Source: CAJXZP01 sp041563475
GTDB lineage: Bacteria > Bacteroidota > Bacteroidia > Flavobacteriales_G > Salibacteraceae
Direction: 5' to 3'
Length of the DNA stretch: 64,000 bases
Assembly (NCBI GenBank): GCA_041563475.1
Contig: JBFFMY010000006.1
Location: forward strand, 15,974 to 79,973
Part shown: piece by piece, positions 34,863 through 43,533 of the stretch
Layout: each line of letters begins with the position of its first letter
How positions within the stretch are numbered: the stretch's first letter is position 1
The notes under the pieces: generated by a model
Seen by the model: the letters and a program-made list of their open reading frames with translations, nothing else
Told to the model about the DNA's origin: nothing
Databases searched by the model: none
Position numbers and translations under genes: made by a program

Positions 34863-36107
34863 TCACTTGTTTTTGGACTTAAAATAAATCACTACTCTTC
34901 TATTTTGTGCACGCGCAATTTCATTTGTTTGATTATTAATTAGTTGGTCGTACGATTTATAATTTACCGTTGAAATATTTATTTGGTAATTTTCATTCAA
35001 CCACACACGAACATTCTCGGCTCTCTTTTTTGATAATTCAATATTGTAAGAAGATGAACCTTTTTGATCTGTATGTCCTACTACTTGTATGTTATAGTAA
35101 TTAAGTTTTACATTTTTAAGCCTCTCGGTTGCATTTGTAATACTTTTTGCAGTAGGAAATGGCTTATCAAAATCAAATAAAATCACTAACGAATCGGGGG
35201 CATATTTATTTTTCGTTTTCACTGTTTTTTTTGGTTTTGATTCTGCTTTTTTTTTCGGAGGTTGTACAATTTCTTGTTCTTTTATCACACTTATTTTATC
35301 GTCTGTAAAGGCGTTAAAATAATTTTGATTTTCAGAATAAAATTCGCTTTTGTCTACACTAACAAATGATTTTCCTTGTAAAAATACCCCCGAATCGTAT
35401 CGGTCATCGGCCACATCAGCAATGGCAATTTTTATTCGATATTTTCGACCAGGAGTGACTTCACTAAAAGCGATTAAAACGGATGTTAATCCGTCATATT
35501 CTACTTTACCACTATTGCCACGACCGTTTTGAATATAGAAATTACTGTGTTTAATATGATTGACATTGTTTACGGTGATGGGTTCAGAGGTGTTTGGGAT
35601 TACCGCCAAATTTGTTAATGCGCCCGTTTCTAAATCGGTAAGAAAAAATCCAAATACATCGTTAAAAGAGGAACCCACATATTCCGGGTATTCTTCACTG
35701 GCAAACACATAATTGAATTGAATCAGGTTTTGCTGTGCTTCAAATTCAAAAGAAATCCAAGAGGCATCGTAGGTTTTGTATTTGGCAATAAAATGAAGGT
35801 CCTGATCTCCTTTCGTTTTATTCACCTTTGTATAGGATGTTCCCTTGTTTGGACCTTGGGCATCCATTGCATGTCCTGTTGTTAAGATTATTCCATCCGA
35901 TAAGGGGATAGCGGTGTTTTGGTTATAAAATACTCCACGAGCATCATGGGCACCACCAAATTCCACATTCCAAACCTTCACAGACTCATTCCCTAAGAGC
36001 ATGTTTTTAATCATGAACTCTTCGGTTGGATAAATATCTACACGTAACTGTGCTTGGGTAAAAAAAGCAGACCCAATAAAAAAAATACTGAGGAATAATC
36101 GTTTCAA
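34863..36107 (-). CDS. Choice-of-anchor L domain fused to an OmpA-like domain
   Basis: A 414-residue secreted protein. The start must be the TTG at 36107: a stop codon lies in frame three codons upstream and only this start gives the signal peptide KRLFLSIFFIGSAFFTQAQ. Residues about 30-250 are a choice-of-anchor L domain (FASEEYPEYVGSSFNDVFGFFL is its hallmark). A lysine/proline-rich linker (283-300) follows, then an OmpA-like peptidoglycan-binding domain (305-410) with GHTDQKGSSSYN---SKKRAENVR. The OmpA domain should anchor it to the cell wall, so the N-terminal domain faces the periplasm or surface. It is 9 bp downstream of a T9SS cargo gene, in one operon. Confidence 0.8.
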   Translation of the reverse strand: MKRLFLSIFFIGSAFFTQAQLRVDIYPTEEFMIKNMLLGNESVKVWNVEFGGAHDARGVFYNQNTAIPLSDGIILTTGHAMDAQGPNKGTSYTKVNKTKGDQDLHFIAKYKTYDASWISFEFEAQQNLIQFNYVFASEEYPEYVGSSFNDVFGFFLTDLETGALTNLAVIPNTSEPITVNNVNHIKHSNFYIQNGRGNSGKVEYDGLTSVLIAFSEVTPGRKYRIKIAIADVADDRYDSGVFLQGKSFVSVDKSEFYSENQNYFNAFTDDKISVIKEQEIVQPPKKKAESKPKKTVKTKNKYAPDSLVILFDFDKPFPTAKSITNATERLKNVKLNYYNIQVVGHTDQKGSSSYNIELSKKRAENVRVWLNENYQINISTVNYKSYDQLINNQTNEIARAQNRRVVIYFKSKNK

Positions 36108-36116
36108 TTCGTATTG

Positions 36117-38285
36117 CTAGATTTTCACAAACAATTTTTGGATAATATTAGTATCGTTTCCATCCTTTATTATCAAAACATAAGCCCCAGCTTGAAGAGG
36201 TAAGGCGGAGAACTGGAATAAGTTTTCTCCTTTAAGAATCGATTTACTCCCCAAATTGACAATTAACTTCCCAGCCATATCATAAATCCCAAAACTTGCC
36301 AAAGTATTCTCTTGCACGCTGAAAGTTACAGAGAATAAATCTACTACTGGGTTTGGGAATAAGGTTTGATTCGAGGCCTTTGGAAAAGAAGTTGTATCCG
36401 ATAATTTCATGGTAAGGATACATTTTTTGTCATCCTCAACCGTAACCCAAGTATTTGAATCGGATGTAGTCATTACATTCGTGGAACCCAGATGACCATC
36501 CGACCATAAATATGCAAATGGAGAAAAACCATCGGAAGCAGAAACTTCATACGTTACGGCTGAAACAAAATTTGGATCTGATTGCTTCGATACTTTTGCC
36601 GAAAGCGTAGTCGTGTCAGGCATTTGAAGAGTAGTCATCCATGTAGATGATTTTTTCCCTTCGGTTCCATAAAAACCAGCGGTAAAGATTCTTGTGTCAT
36701 TTTTTGGGTCTGTTTGAATTCCAAAATAATCTCCCCAACGCTCGTAACTTCCGGTTAATCTTCGTACATAATCTTCTCCTTCTTTGAGTCTGATTATATC
36801 CGAATATCCATCGTTATTGCTATGAAAAACACCTGAAATACCGGCAAATGTTGTTGCGGAGGTGTGATTAAAAGCAATCATGGTTCCTTCGTAACATCCT
36901 TGACCATTATGGGTGAAAGCAATATTTGGATATCCGAAATCCAAACTGTCAACGCCAATTACGTTAGCACTTAGGGAGTAATTGGAAGAGCCTGATTCCG
37001 ATTTTAAAACCCCATGATAAATTGCTGATCGAGAGGTTTGAAAATCTTTCGTATTTCCCACAAATTCGATAATACTTTCTTTAGATAAATTCGTGTAACG
37101 AACTGCGCCCAAATACCTCGCATCATTGGTTTGTAAACCATCTGTTTCATCGGTTGGGTCATCATCTCCTTGAATTCCATTGGGAGGCATGCCATACAAC
37201 TCAGGCAACTGCATGGTGGTCGTTGTTAAGTTTTCCTCCGCATTTATTTCAATAATGAACAGGGAATCATTTTGAATATCGAAATTACGATTCGATAAAA
37301 AAGTGATGCCTAAATCCGCTTCCTTCAAATAACTCTCTGTAGGTTGTACGGGAGTTAAATTTCGAATATCGCGACCGTTGAATTTAATATTATCGTATAA
37401 TATGGTGTTTAGATTTTGTTGACCGGTAAAACCTTCCTCTAAAGGTACTTGCCAAATGATACTTCCCTTGAATCCTTCTTGCCATGACATTCCAACTTGC
37501 AAAAGGTTAATAGATAAGTACATGTTTTTTTTATCAAATCCTGCCATTGGAAAATCAGTCCATTCATCCACATTCCTTGGGTTTCCAGGTAACATATATA
37601 CATTCCATGGGTCACGAGGATCTTCGGTTGAACTAAATCCCACAATAATTTTTGAATCAGAAGGAGTTCTGCCCGACAAAAACATAAAAATGAATTTATT
37701 ATGCTGCGGTATATATAAGAGCTTCGGGTCAAATGGAAATTCATTAAGCGGGTCTAGAATATAATCCTTGCCGAATTGAGCAAATGAAATAACAGTGGTG
37801 CTTCCATTTTCATCCATAAAAAGGGTAGAGTCATGGGTCATATCATGGCCCCATAAAAACGAATTTACACTTGTTAGAAGAAAATTTGGACTAACAGACA
37901 TCGTATTATCCAATGGTGTTCCGCCATAATAAATGGCTTCTTTATCAATCTGGGCAGTGTATTTGCGCATACCCATTTCATTTATTATAGTTGGGTTTTC
38001 AGCTTCTCCATAAATAATAGATTGCGTAGATTTCTTTTTGTCAGAAGTTTTTCCGTATAAAGCTGCTGATTTTATTTTTTGCTGATTAATAAAATCCTTG
38101 TAACTATTTCCTCCAGGAGTTGGTGCTTCTAAATTTTGAAGAAGGGGGGCAAATGAAGTCGCAGGTGCTTTCGGGTCAATTTTGCTCACACCTTTAATAA
38201 CCACTTTAGTTTTGGTTGCGGTAGATTGAGAATTTCCTACAATCGAAATGAAAAATATAAAAAGGAAGAAAAAAGTGCTTTTCAT
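36117..38285 (-). CDS. Large T9SS-exported protein
   Basis: A 722-residue secreted protein with a signal peptide (1-19, ...VGNSQ) and a T9SS type A sorting domain at about 648-722 (TLFPNPVVDLFSVTFS, GIYDMAGKLIVNLG, LPLQAGAYVLIIKDG). An SprB-like single repeat (SASDGFSPFAYLWSDG, about 595-640) precedes it. The 500-residue central region resembles no family I know. It reads like a large beta-propeller or similar beta-rich fold with several DP-N and Asp-rich loops. The next gene in the operon is the choice-of-anchor L/OmpA fusion. Surface or extracellular location is predicted; function unknown. Confidence 0.7.
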   Translation of the reverse strand: MKSTFFFLFIFFISIVGNSQSTATKTKVVIKGVSKIDPKAPATSFAPLLQNLEAPTPGGNSYKDFINQQKIKSAALYGKTSDKKKSTQSIIYGEAENPTIINEMGMRKYTAQIDKEAIYYGGTPLDNTMSVSPNFLLTSVNSFLWGHDMTHDSTLFMDENGSTTVISFAQFGKDYILDPLNEFPFDPKLLYIPQHNKFIFMFLSGRTPSDSKIIVGFSSTEDPRDPWNVYMLPGNPRNVDEWTDFPMAGFDKKNMYLSINLLQVGMSWQEGFKGSIIWQVPLEEGFTGQQNLNTILYDNIKFNGRDIRNLTPVQPTESYLKEADLGITFLSNRNFDIQNDSLFIIEINAEENLTTTTMQLPELYGMPPNGIQGDDDPTDETDGLQTNDARYLGAVRYTNLSKESIIEFVGNTKDFQTSRSAIYHGVLKSESGSSNYSLSANVIGVDSLDFGYPNIAFTHNGQGCYEGTMIAFNHTSATTFAGISGVFHSNNDGYSDIIRLKEGEDYVRRLTGSYERWGDYFGIQTDPKNDTRIFTAGFYGTEGKKSSTWMTTLQMPDTTTLSAKVSKQSDPNFVSAVTYEVSASDGFSPFAYLWSDGHLGSTNVMTTSDSNTWVTVEDDKKCILTMKLSDTTSFPKASNQTLFPNPVVDLFSVTFSVQENTLASFGIYDMAGKLIVNLGSKSILKGENLFQFSALPLQAGAYVLIIKDGNDTNIIQKLFVKI

Positions 38286-38389
38286 GAAGAAATATTATGG
38301 GGTCGAATGTACAAAAAAATAATCCAAAAGTTCAAATGCTGAATGGAGGTTAACTTCAATTTAATCCACAACTAATTGCAAATTACTCC

Positions 38390-38419
38390 TTGCATTCTCT
38401 TCAATTGATGTTAGTTTTG
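38390..38419 (+). promoter_or_regulatory. Bacteroidota-type promoter of the secreted-unknown/ettA operon
   Basis: TTG (38390-38392), exactly 19 bases, then TAGTTTTG (38412-38419), 21 bp before the start codon: a full match to TTG-N19-TAnnTTTG. Confidence 0.7.
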
Positions 38420-38440
38420 AACCTCTTCAAATTTTAATAA

Positions 38441-39223
38441 ATGAAACATATACTTTTAGTTTTTATTTCTGTATTGATTTCTGTTTTAGCACATTCTCAA
38501 AACGGAAAAATGTCAGATTCCATTTCAATTGATTCTAATTTGCAGCAATTGGAAGCGGATACCTCGGGAAAACCAATTATTTTGACCTCAGAAGAAGGCT
38601 TTTCTACGGAAGATTCTATTAAATATTCTGCATCTTATCAATTTAGAGATGGGTTTTATATGAGTAGACAAGCTTTTCTTACGAATAATCCCATAACTAT
38701 TGATCGCGTTTTATCTACTGTTCCGTATACAGATCCAGATTATTATGGTAAGACATTAATGGTAGGTGGGTTTAAAGCGTTGAATGCGGATAGCACCTAT
38801 AAATATTACAGTGTAGACGATGTTTTTGGTTTTGTTCAAAACAGGATTTTTTACATAAATCTGGGTCAATTGGGTTTTGTACGCATGACCAATTTTGGGA
38901 AAATTTGCTATTTATCCTATGGTGAAACGGCTCCACGTGTTCAACCCACAGCTGGGGTTGGAATGAATAGTTGGGGCGGTGCGGCAGTTGGAGTAGGAGT
39001 TCAAATAAACGGAGGCTCAACCATTACAGAGTATATTTTTAAAATTGAAGGAGGGCCAATTGTAGAGTTTACTCCGGATATGCTATTAGAATTTATGAAA
39101 GATGATGAAATTTTATTCAATGCCTATTTAGCCATGAACAAAAGATATAGATTAAAAGAAATGCATAATTACTTACATGAATACAATCGAAGAAATCCAT
39201 TGTATTTACCAATTTATAAATAA
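38441..39223 (+). CDS. Secreted protein of unknown function
   Basis: A 260-residue protein with a signal peptide (MKHILLVFISVLISVLAHSQ). The mature part has a hydrophilic N-terminal third, then a compact beta-rich region with VDDVFGFVQNRIFYINLGQLGFVRMTNFGKICYL and a late EFTPDMLLEFMKDDE helix. I do not recognise the family. It lies 5 bp upstream of ettA and shares its promoter, so the two are probably cotranscribed, though this does not imply a joint role. Confidence 0.6.
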   Translation: MKHILLVFISVLISVLAHSQNGKMSDSISIDSNLQQLEADTSGKPIILTSEEGFSTEDSIKYSASYQFRDGFYMSRQAFLTNNPITIDRVLSTVPYTDPDYYGKTLMVGGFKALNADSTYKYYSVDDVFGFVQNRIFYINLGQLGFVRMTNFGKICYLSYGETAPRVQPTAGVGMNSWGGAAVGVGVQINGGSTITEYIFKIEGGPIVEFTPDMLLEFMKDDEILFNAYLAMNKRYRLKEMHNYLHEYNRRNPLYLPIYK

Positions 39224-39228
39224 GCAAT

Positions 39229-40914
39229 ATGGCTAACGACAAACAAATAATTTTCTCAATGGTGGGAGTGAGTAAAGTTGTTCCTCCCAACAAAAAAATA
39301 TTAAATAACGTGTATCTCTCCTTTTTCTACGGGGCCAAAATTGGTATTCTAGGATTGAATGGTGCAGGTAAATCTACTTTATTAAAAATCATTGCCGGTT
39401 TAGAACCAACATCTAGTGGAGAAGTTACTTTTTCACCGGGATATACCGTTGGGTATTTGGAGCAAGAGCCGAATCTAGATAATGAAAAAACAGTAATCGA
39501 AGTAGTCCGTGAAGGGGCGAAAGAATCGGTAGATTTGATTACCGAATACGAAGATATTAATAATCAATTTGGTTTACCTGAAGTGTATGAGAATCCTGAA
39601 AAGATGGAAAAACTCATGGAGAAGCAAGGGAAACTCCAAGATCAAATTGACGCATTAGGGGCATGGGATTTAGATAGTAAACTGGAGCGTGCCATGGCTT
39701 CATTGAATTGTCCAGATTCAGATACCAAAATTGGTGTTTTATCTGGAGGAGAAAGAAGAAGAGTAGCTTTAGTGCGCTTACTTATCCAAGAACCAGATAT
39801 CTTATTACTAGATGAGCCAACGAATCACTTGGATGCGGAAGCCGTAATGTGGTTAGAACATCATTTAGCGGAATATAAAGGAACGGTTATCGCGGTAACT
39901 CACGATAGGTATTTCTTAGATAATGTGGCGGGTTGGATATTGGAATTAGATCGTGGGGAAGGTATTCCTTGGGAAGGAAATTATTCGAGTTGGTTAGAGC
40001 AAAAATCAAATAGAATGGCCAATGAAGAGAAACAAGAATCCAAACGTCAAAAAGCGCTTCGTCAAGAGTTAGACTGGGTGCGTCAAGGACCTAAAGGGCG
40101 GCAGTCCAAATCAAAAGCGCGTTTAAAAAATTACGATGCATTATTGAATGCTGATGTGAAGGAGCAAGAAGCTAAATTGGAAATTTTTATTCCACCAGGC
40201 CCAAGATTAGGTAATGAAGTTATAGAAGCGGTGAACGTGAAAAAGGCGTATGGTGATAAATTGCTTTATGAAAATTTAAACTTTAAACTACCACCCGCAG
40301 GAATCGTGGGTGTTATAGGTCCCAATGGTGCCGGTAAATCTACCATTTTCAAAATGATTATGGATGAGGTGCAACCTGATTCTGGGGAGTTTACTATAGG
40401 ACAAACTGTGAAAATATCCTACGTAGATCAAGCACATGCCGATATTGATCCCAATAAAACTGTTTTTGAGGTTTTGTCGGGTGGGCATGATATTATTGAG
40501 TTAGGAGGTAGATCTATTAATTCACGTGCCTATTGTGGTAAGTTCAATTTTAATGGAAATGACCAAAGTAAAAAAATCGGTGTTCTGTCTGGGGGTGAAT
40601 TAAATCGATTGCATTTGGCTATGAGTTTGAAACAAGAAGCCAATGTGATTTTACTGGATGAGCCTACCAACGATATTGATGTAAATACTTTGAGAGCGCT
40701 GGAAGATGCTTTGTTAGAATTCGCGGGATGTTGTGTGATAATATCGCATGATAGATGGTTTTTAGATCGTGTATGTACGCATATTTTAGCTTTTGAAGGA
40801 GATTCTCAAGTGTATTATTTTGAAGGCGATTTTACAGATTATGAAATCAACAAAAAGAAACGATTGGGAGATAATCCTCCAGGAAAATTTCGATATAAAA
40901 AATTGATGAAGTAA
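39229..40914 (+). CDS. ettA: ABC-F translation factor EttA
   Basis: A 561-residue soluble ABC-F ATPase that binds the ribosomal E site and throttles the first elongation steps according to energy state. It has two ABC domains: Walker A GLNGAGKST and GPNGAGKST, signatures LSGGERRRVALVRLL and LSGGELNRLHLAMSL, and Walker B motifs with LLDEPTNHLD and LLDEPTNDID. The linker and arm between them contain the conserved WLEQK--R and WVRQGPKGRQSKSKARL sequence diagnostic of EttA. There are no membrane helices, and the length matches the E. coli protein. Confidence 0.95.
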   Translation: MANDKQIIFSMVGVSKVVPPNKKILNNVYLSFFYGAKIGILGLNGAGKSTLLKIIAGLEPTSSGEVTFSPGYTVGYLEQEPNLDNEKTVIEVVREGAKESVDLITEYEDINNQFGLPEVYENPEKMEKLMEKQGKLQDQIDALGAWDLDSKLERAMASLNCPDSDTKIGVLSGGERRRVALVRLLIQEPDILLLDEPTNHLDAEAVMWLEHHLAEYKGTVIAVTHDRYFLDNVAGWILELDRGEGIPWEGNYSSWLEQKSNRMANEEKQESKRQKALRQELDWVRQGPKGRQSKSKARLKNYDALLNADVKEQEAKLEIFIPPGPRLGNEVIEAVNVKKAYGDKLLYENLNFKLPPAGIVGVIGPNGAGKSTIFKMIMDEVQPDSGEFTIGQTVKISYVDQAHADIDPNKTVFEVLSGGHDIIELGGRSINSRAYCGKFNFNGNDQSKKIGVLSGGELNRLHLAMSLKQEANVILLDEPTNDIDVNTLRALEDALLEFAGCCVIISHDRWFLDRVCTHILAFEGDSQVYYFEGDFTDYEINKKKRLGDNPPGKFRYKKLMK

Positions 40915-40940
40915 ATCATAAGTTTTTCGTTTAATAGTTT

Positions 40941-40976
40941 AGGTCTAAAGCATTTAATTGTTTTAGACCTTTTTAT
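40941..40976 (+). terminator. Terminator of ettA
   Basis: The stem AGGTCTAAA/TTTAGACCT with T-rich sequence after it lies 27 bp past the ettA stop codon. Confidence 0.8.
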
Positions 40977-41441
40977 TTAGCATATTTTTTTTTGTAATAG
41001 GTCATCATTTTTCTTGTTTTATTTCAATTTTTGTCATGAAATTGTCTTGATGGAAAAAATTTAATAGCATTTTTTGAACTTCCTTGTGCCAAAATTTCGG
41101 AATTGAAATTAAAACTCCCATTGATTTCAACCTAGTCACGGTCATGTTTAAACACGATATTTATCCAGTATAATTTCATACTTCGCTTTATTACAGTTTA
41201 TTACCTCTACAGCATTGGAAAAGTCCATTTGCTAGGGAGTTTCTTTGCTCCTTTAAAATGAAATAAAAAAGTCAGGTTTTGTATTGGTCAAGTTCTTAAT
41301 TTAAACTGTTATTTCTCATGCTTACACTTTGTTGTTCATCGTTTCTTTGAATTGTAGAAATTATTTAATAACAAAAAAATAAAGAACAATAGAAGAATAG
41401 TTTAAAGATCAATTTGTAAAAAAAACAATAAAAATAAAGTT
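40977..41441. other. Long leader region upstream of the respiratory cluster
   Basis: About 465 bp with no gene. It is very AT-rich. No full promoter match was found; near matches are present but are not reliable. The last 80 bases are an A-rich leader before the EB_dh-type lipoprotein gene. Such a long upstream region suggests regulated transcription. Confidence 0.4.
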
Positions 41442-42653
41442 ATGAAAAGATTAAGTTTGTTAGGATTAGCACTGGTACTTATCGTGCAAGTAGGTTGTAA
41501 AAAGGATGAAGAAACTCCAGCTGCAACCGATCCAGGGGAAAGTAAAACAGAATTATTAGTTAAAAAGTTTACGGCTGCTCCAGTCATGGATGGTCAAATA
41601 GATGGTATGTGGAGTGGAGCAAAAAGATTAGTTGGAACAGCCGAAGTTCCAAATCTTGCAGCAAGAAATACATATTTAAATAGTGATGGTCAAGGAGTTG
41701 AAGAAGGTTTAGGATTATTCGCTCCATACAGTGGTGAAACATATGACTTCACAATGCGCAGTGGTTACTATGGAGATAAAATTTATTTATTAATTGAGTG
41801 GGATGATTCTGAAGATAGCAGAGATCGTCAATCTTGGTATTTCGACTCAAGTAGCAAAACTTGGAAACAAGAGCATAAATATGCAAATGCTGCAAATGAT
41901 AAGTTTTACGAAGATAAATTTGCGTTTTTATTTCCAATAGGTGATGTAGCTGGATTTACAAGTGCATCATGTTACGCAACATGTCACGGACCTGCAGCAA
42001 TTACAAATGCGAAAGACAAACACACAAGACATTACTTAACTGTTGATGGTGAGAAAGTGGATATGTGGCATTGGAAAAGAAATAGAGGTAGCTATGCTGG
42101 CCAAGTAGATGATCAAAGAATGTTATATGATGATGCGGCAAAAGGTTCAGCAGCTAACGGTCGTAAAGGGGATGCTAATGGTTCTGCTGGTTATGCAGAT
42201 AATAAAGTAACATTAAATAATGGTGTTACTGATGTTTCTGTACCAAAATACGTTATGCCAAACACAACAAGTTATTACTGGATTAATTCAGATGATATAG
42301 GAACAACAGCGTTAGAAGTAATTGCCGTTGATGTGAATGGTGTTTTAACTTTAAGTGATAACAGTACCATTGATCCAAACGGAGACGCTGGTTTTGCACA
42401 ATCTATAGGAAACAAACGTGCGCCAAGTGTAATAACTTCATTGTTTACTGGAGCAAGAGGAGACATCGATATAGTAGCTAATCATACTGGTTCAGGATGG
42501 GTTTGTGAGGTTACACGTAAATTAAATACGGGTGATGAGGATGACGTTATTTTTGATCCAACAGCTGAATTACCATTTGGATTTGCAATTTTTAATAACG
42601 CGGCAATTGCACACGGTATTAAAACTAATCTTACAATGAAATTTCAACAATAG
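41442..42653 (+). CDS. Ethylbenzene-dehydrogenase-type haem-binding lipoprotein
   Basis: A 403-residue lipoprotein (lipobox QVGC, Cys19). After it comes a domain of the EB_dh type (PF09459; dimethyl sulfide/ethylbenzene dehydrogenase gamma-subunit-like): FTAAPVMDGQIDGMWSGAKRL at the start, then YLLIEWDD-EDSRD and later DPTAELPFGFAIFNNAA. Inside sits CYATCH (C177, C181, H182), a CX3CH haem-attachment-like motif, with M208/H210/K212 in DMWHWK as further axial-ligand candidates. Known gamma subunits bind haem b and pass electrons from a molybdoenzyme. Here no such enzyme is adjacent. It is separated from the rest of the cluster by a terminator, so it is transcribed on its own. Confidence 0.75.
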   Translation: MKRLSLLGLALVLIVQVGCKKDEETPAATDPGESKTELLVKKFTAAPVMDGQIDGMWSGAKRLVGTAEVPNLAARNTYLNSDGQGVEEGLGLFAPYSGETYDFTMRSGYYGDKIYLLIEWDDSEDSRDRQSWYFDSSSKTWKQEHKYANAANDKFYEDKFAFLFPIGDVAGFTSASCYATCHGPAAITNAKDKHTRHYLTVDGEKVDMWHWKRNRGSYAGQVDDQRMLYDDAAKGSAANGRKGDANGSAGYADNKVTLNNGVTDVSVPKYVMPNTTSYYWINSDDIGTTALEVIAVDVNGVLTLSDNSTIDPNGDAGFAQSIGNKRAPSVITSLFTGARGDIDIVANHTGSGWVCEVTRKLNTGDEDDVIFDPTAELPFGFAIFNNAAIAHGIKTNLTMKFQQ

Positions 42654-42686
42654 TTGAATCTTTCAAAATATCAGTAAAAAGATTTC

Positions 42687-42719
42687 GCAGCTGCTTGAAA
42701 ACAAGCAGCTGCTTTTTTT
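42687..42719 (+). terminator. Terminator after the EB_dh-type lipoprotein gene
   Basis: The 11-bp perfect stem GCAGCTGCTTG/CAAGCAGCTGC is followed by a run of seven T residues, 34 bp past the stop codon. It divides the respiratory cluster into two transcripts. Confidence 0.9.
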
Positions 42720-43148
42720 GTCACGGTCTCGTGCAAAGTAGTAAGGAAATTTTTTGAACATGTAATTTTTATATTCAAAAGAGAAGTAAATAAGCAAAAA
42801 AAATGATTGATCTGATACTATTTCTATTACCTCAAATAAAAAGTGTCAAAAACTACATGATGTAAGTCAGTTTTTTGACAGTTTATTTTCATTGATTTAA
42901 TATTAAATTAATGTAAAACAACCCATTAACGTTGTTCTAGAAAATAAAGGTATTCATTTTTTCTTTTAGAATCTAAAATCTATTTTGTAAAACAAAGTGA
43001 TTTTGAGATAGGTAAAAGTTCTCCGCTTAGCTTGTAAAACTCATGATGATAATTAGGATTAATTTATTCCTTTGATTGGTAATATTAAAACACAAGGATT
43101 CAAATAAACACATTTAGTATAAAAATTTAACACAAAAAACAACACAAG
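42720..43148. other. Intergenic region with a large inverted repeat
   Basis: About 430 bp without a supported gene. It holds the inverted repeat described at 42844-42880. It ends in an A-rich leader before the cytochrome lipoprotein gene. No full TAnnTTTG promoter was recognised. Confidence 0.4.
42844..42880. repeat. Inverted repeat with nested palindrome
   Basis: TGTCAAAAACT at 42844-42854 pairs with AGTTTTTTGACA at 42869-42880 (one unpaired T). The centre contains the palindrome ACATGATGT. There is no T-run after it, so it is not a typical terminator. It sits about 270 bp upstream of the cytochrome operon and could be a regulator site; this is inference. Confidence 0.4.
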
Positions 43149-43523
43149 ATGAAAAACATAAATTCAAAAGTAAAACTGTTCAGTGCCATCCTATTGGTTG
43201 GTGTTTTAAGCGCATGTGAGAAGGAGTATTATGAACCAGTTCCAACTCCGACTGAGGTATCATTTGCCGCAGATATGCAACCATTTTTTGATGCGAAGTG
43301 TACAGTTTGTCATAAAGGAGCAGGTATTCCTTTAAATTTATTAAGTGGTGTTTCTTATGATGAAATAACCAATGGTTCCAAAACGTATATTGATGCAGCG
43401 AACCCTTCAAACAGTCTTTTTTATACTAAAATTATTGACGGTGGAAGTATGGCGGGTTATGCAAATGCTACAGAGAGATCTTTAACATTAAGCTGGATAG
43501 AACAAGGAGCTAAAAACAACTAA
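43149..43523 (+). CDS. Monohaem cytochrome c lipoprotein
   Basis: A 124-residue lipoprotein with lipobox VLSAC (Cys23) and one cytochrome c domain: C51-T-V-C54-H55 haem attachment in FFDAKCTVCHKGAGIPLNL and probable axial Met101 in GGSMAGYA. The pattern VSFAADMQPFFDAKCTVCH is that of cytochromes and planctomycete-type haem domains in which metal or substrate binding is sometimes seen. It is the first gene of the operon 43149-48012 and lies 10 bp before the barrel protein gene. Periplasmic or outer-membrane-facing electron carrier by prediction. Confidence 0.85.
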   Translation: MKNINSKVKLFSAILLVGVLSACEKEYYEPVPTPTEVSFAADMQPFFDAKCTVCHKGAGIPLNLLSGVSYDEITNGSKTYIDAANPSNSLFYTKIIDGGSMAGYANATERSLTLSWIEQGAKNN

Positions 43524-43533
43524 AAATTAAAAT

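Noticed and set aside
41135..42728. Nine-base repeat GTCACGGTC upstream of both transcripts of the respiratory cluster (41135 and 42720)
   Set aside because: A shared nine-base word between two 500-bp regions is expected by chance at about this frequency. There is no dyad or extended match, so it is not evidence for a common operator.
42803..42865. 20-codon open frame MIDLILFLLPQIKSV...
   Set aside because: It is too short to support without conservation, and it overlaps the inverted repeat; coding cannot be shown.
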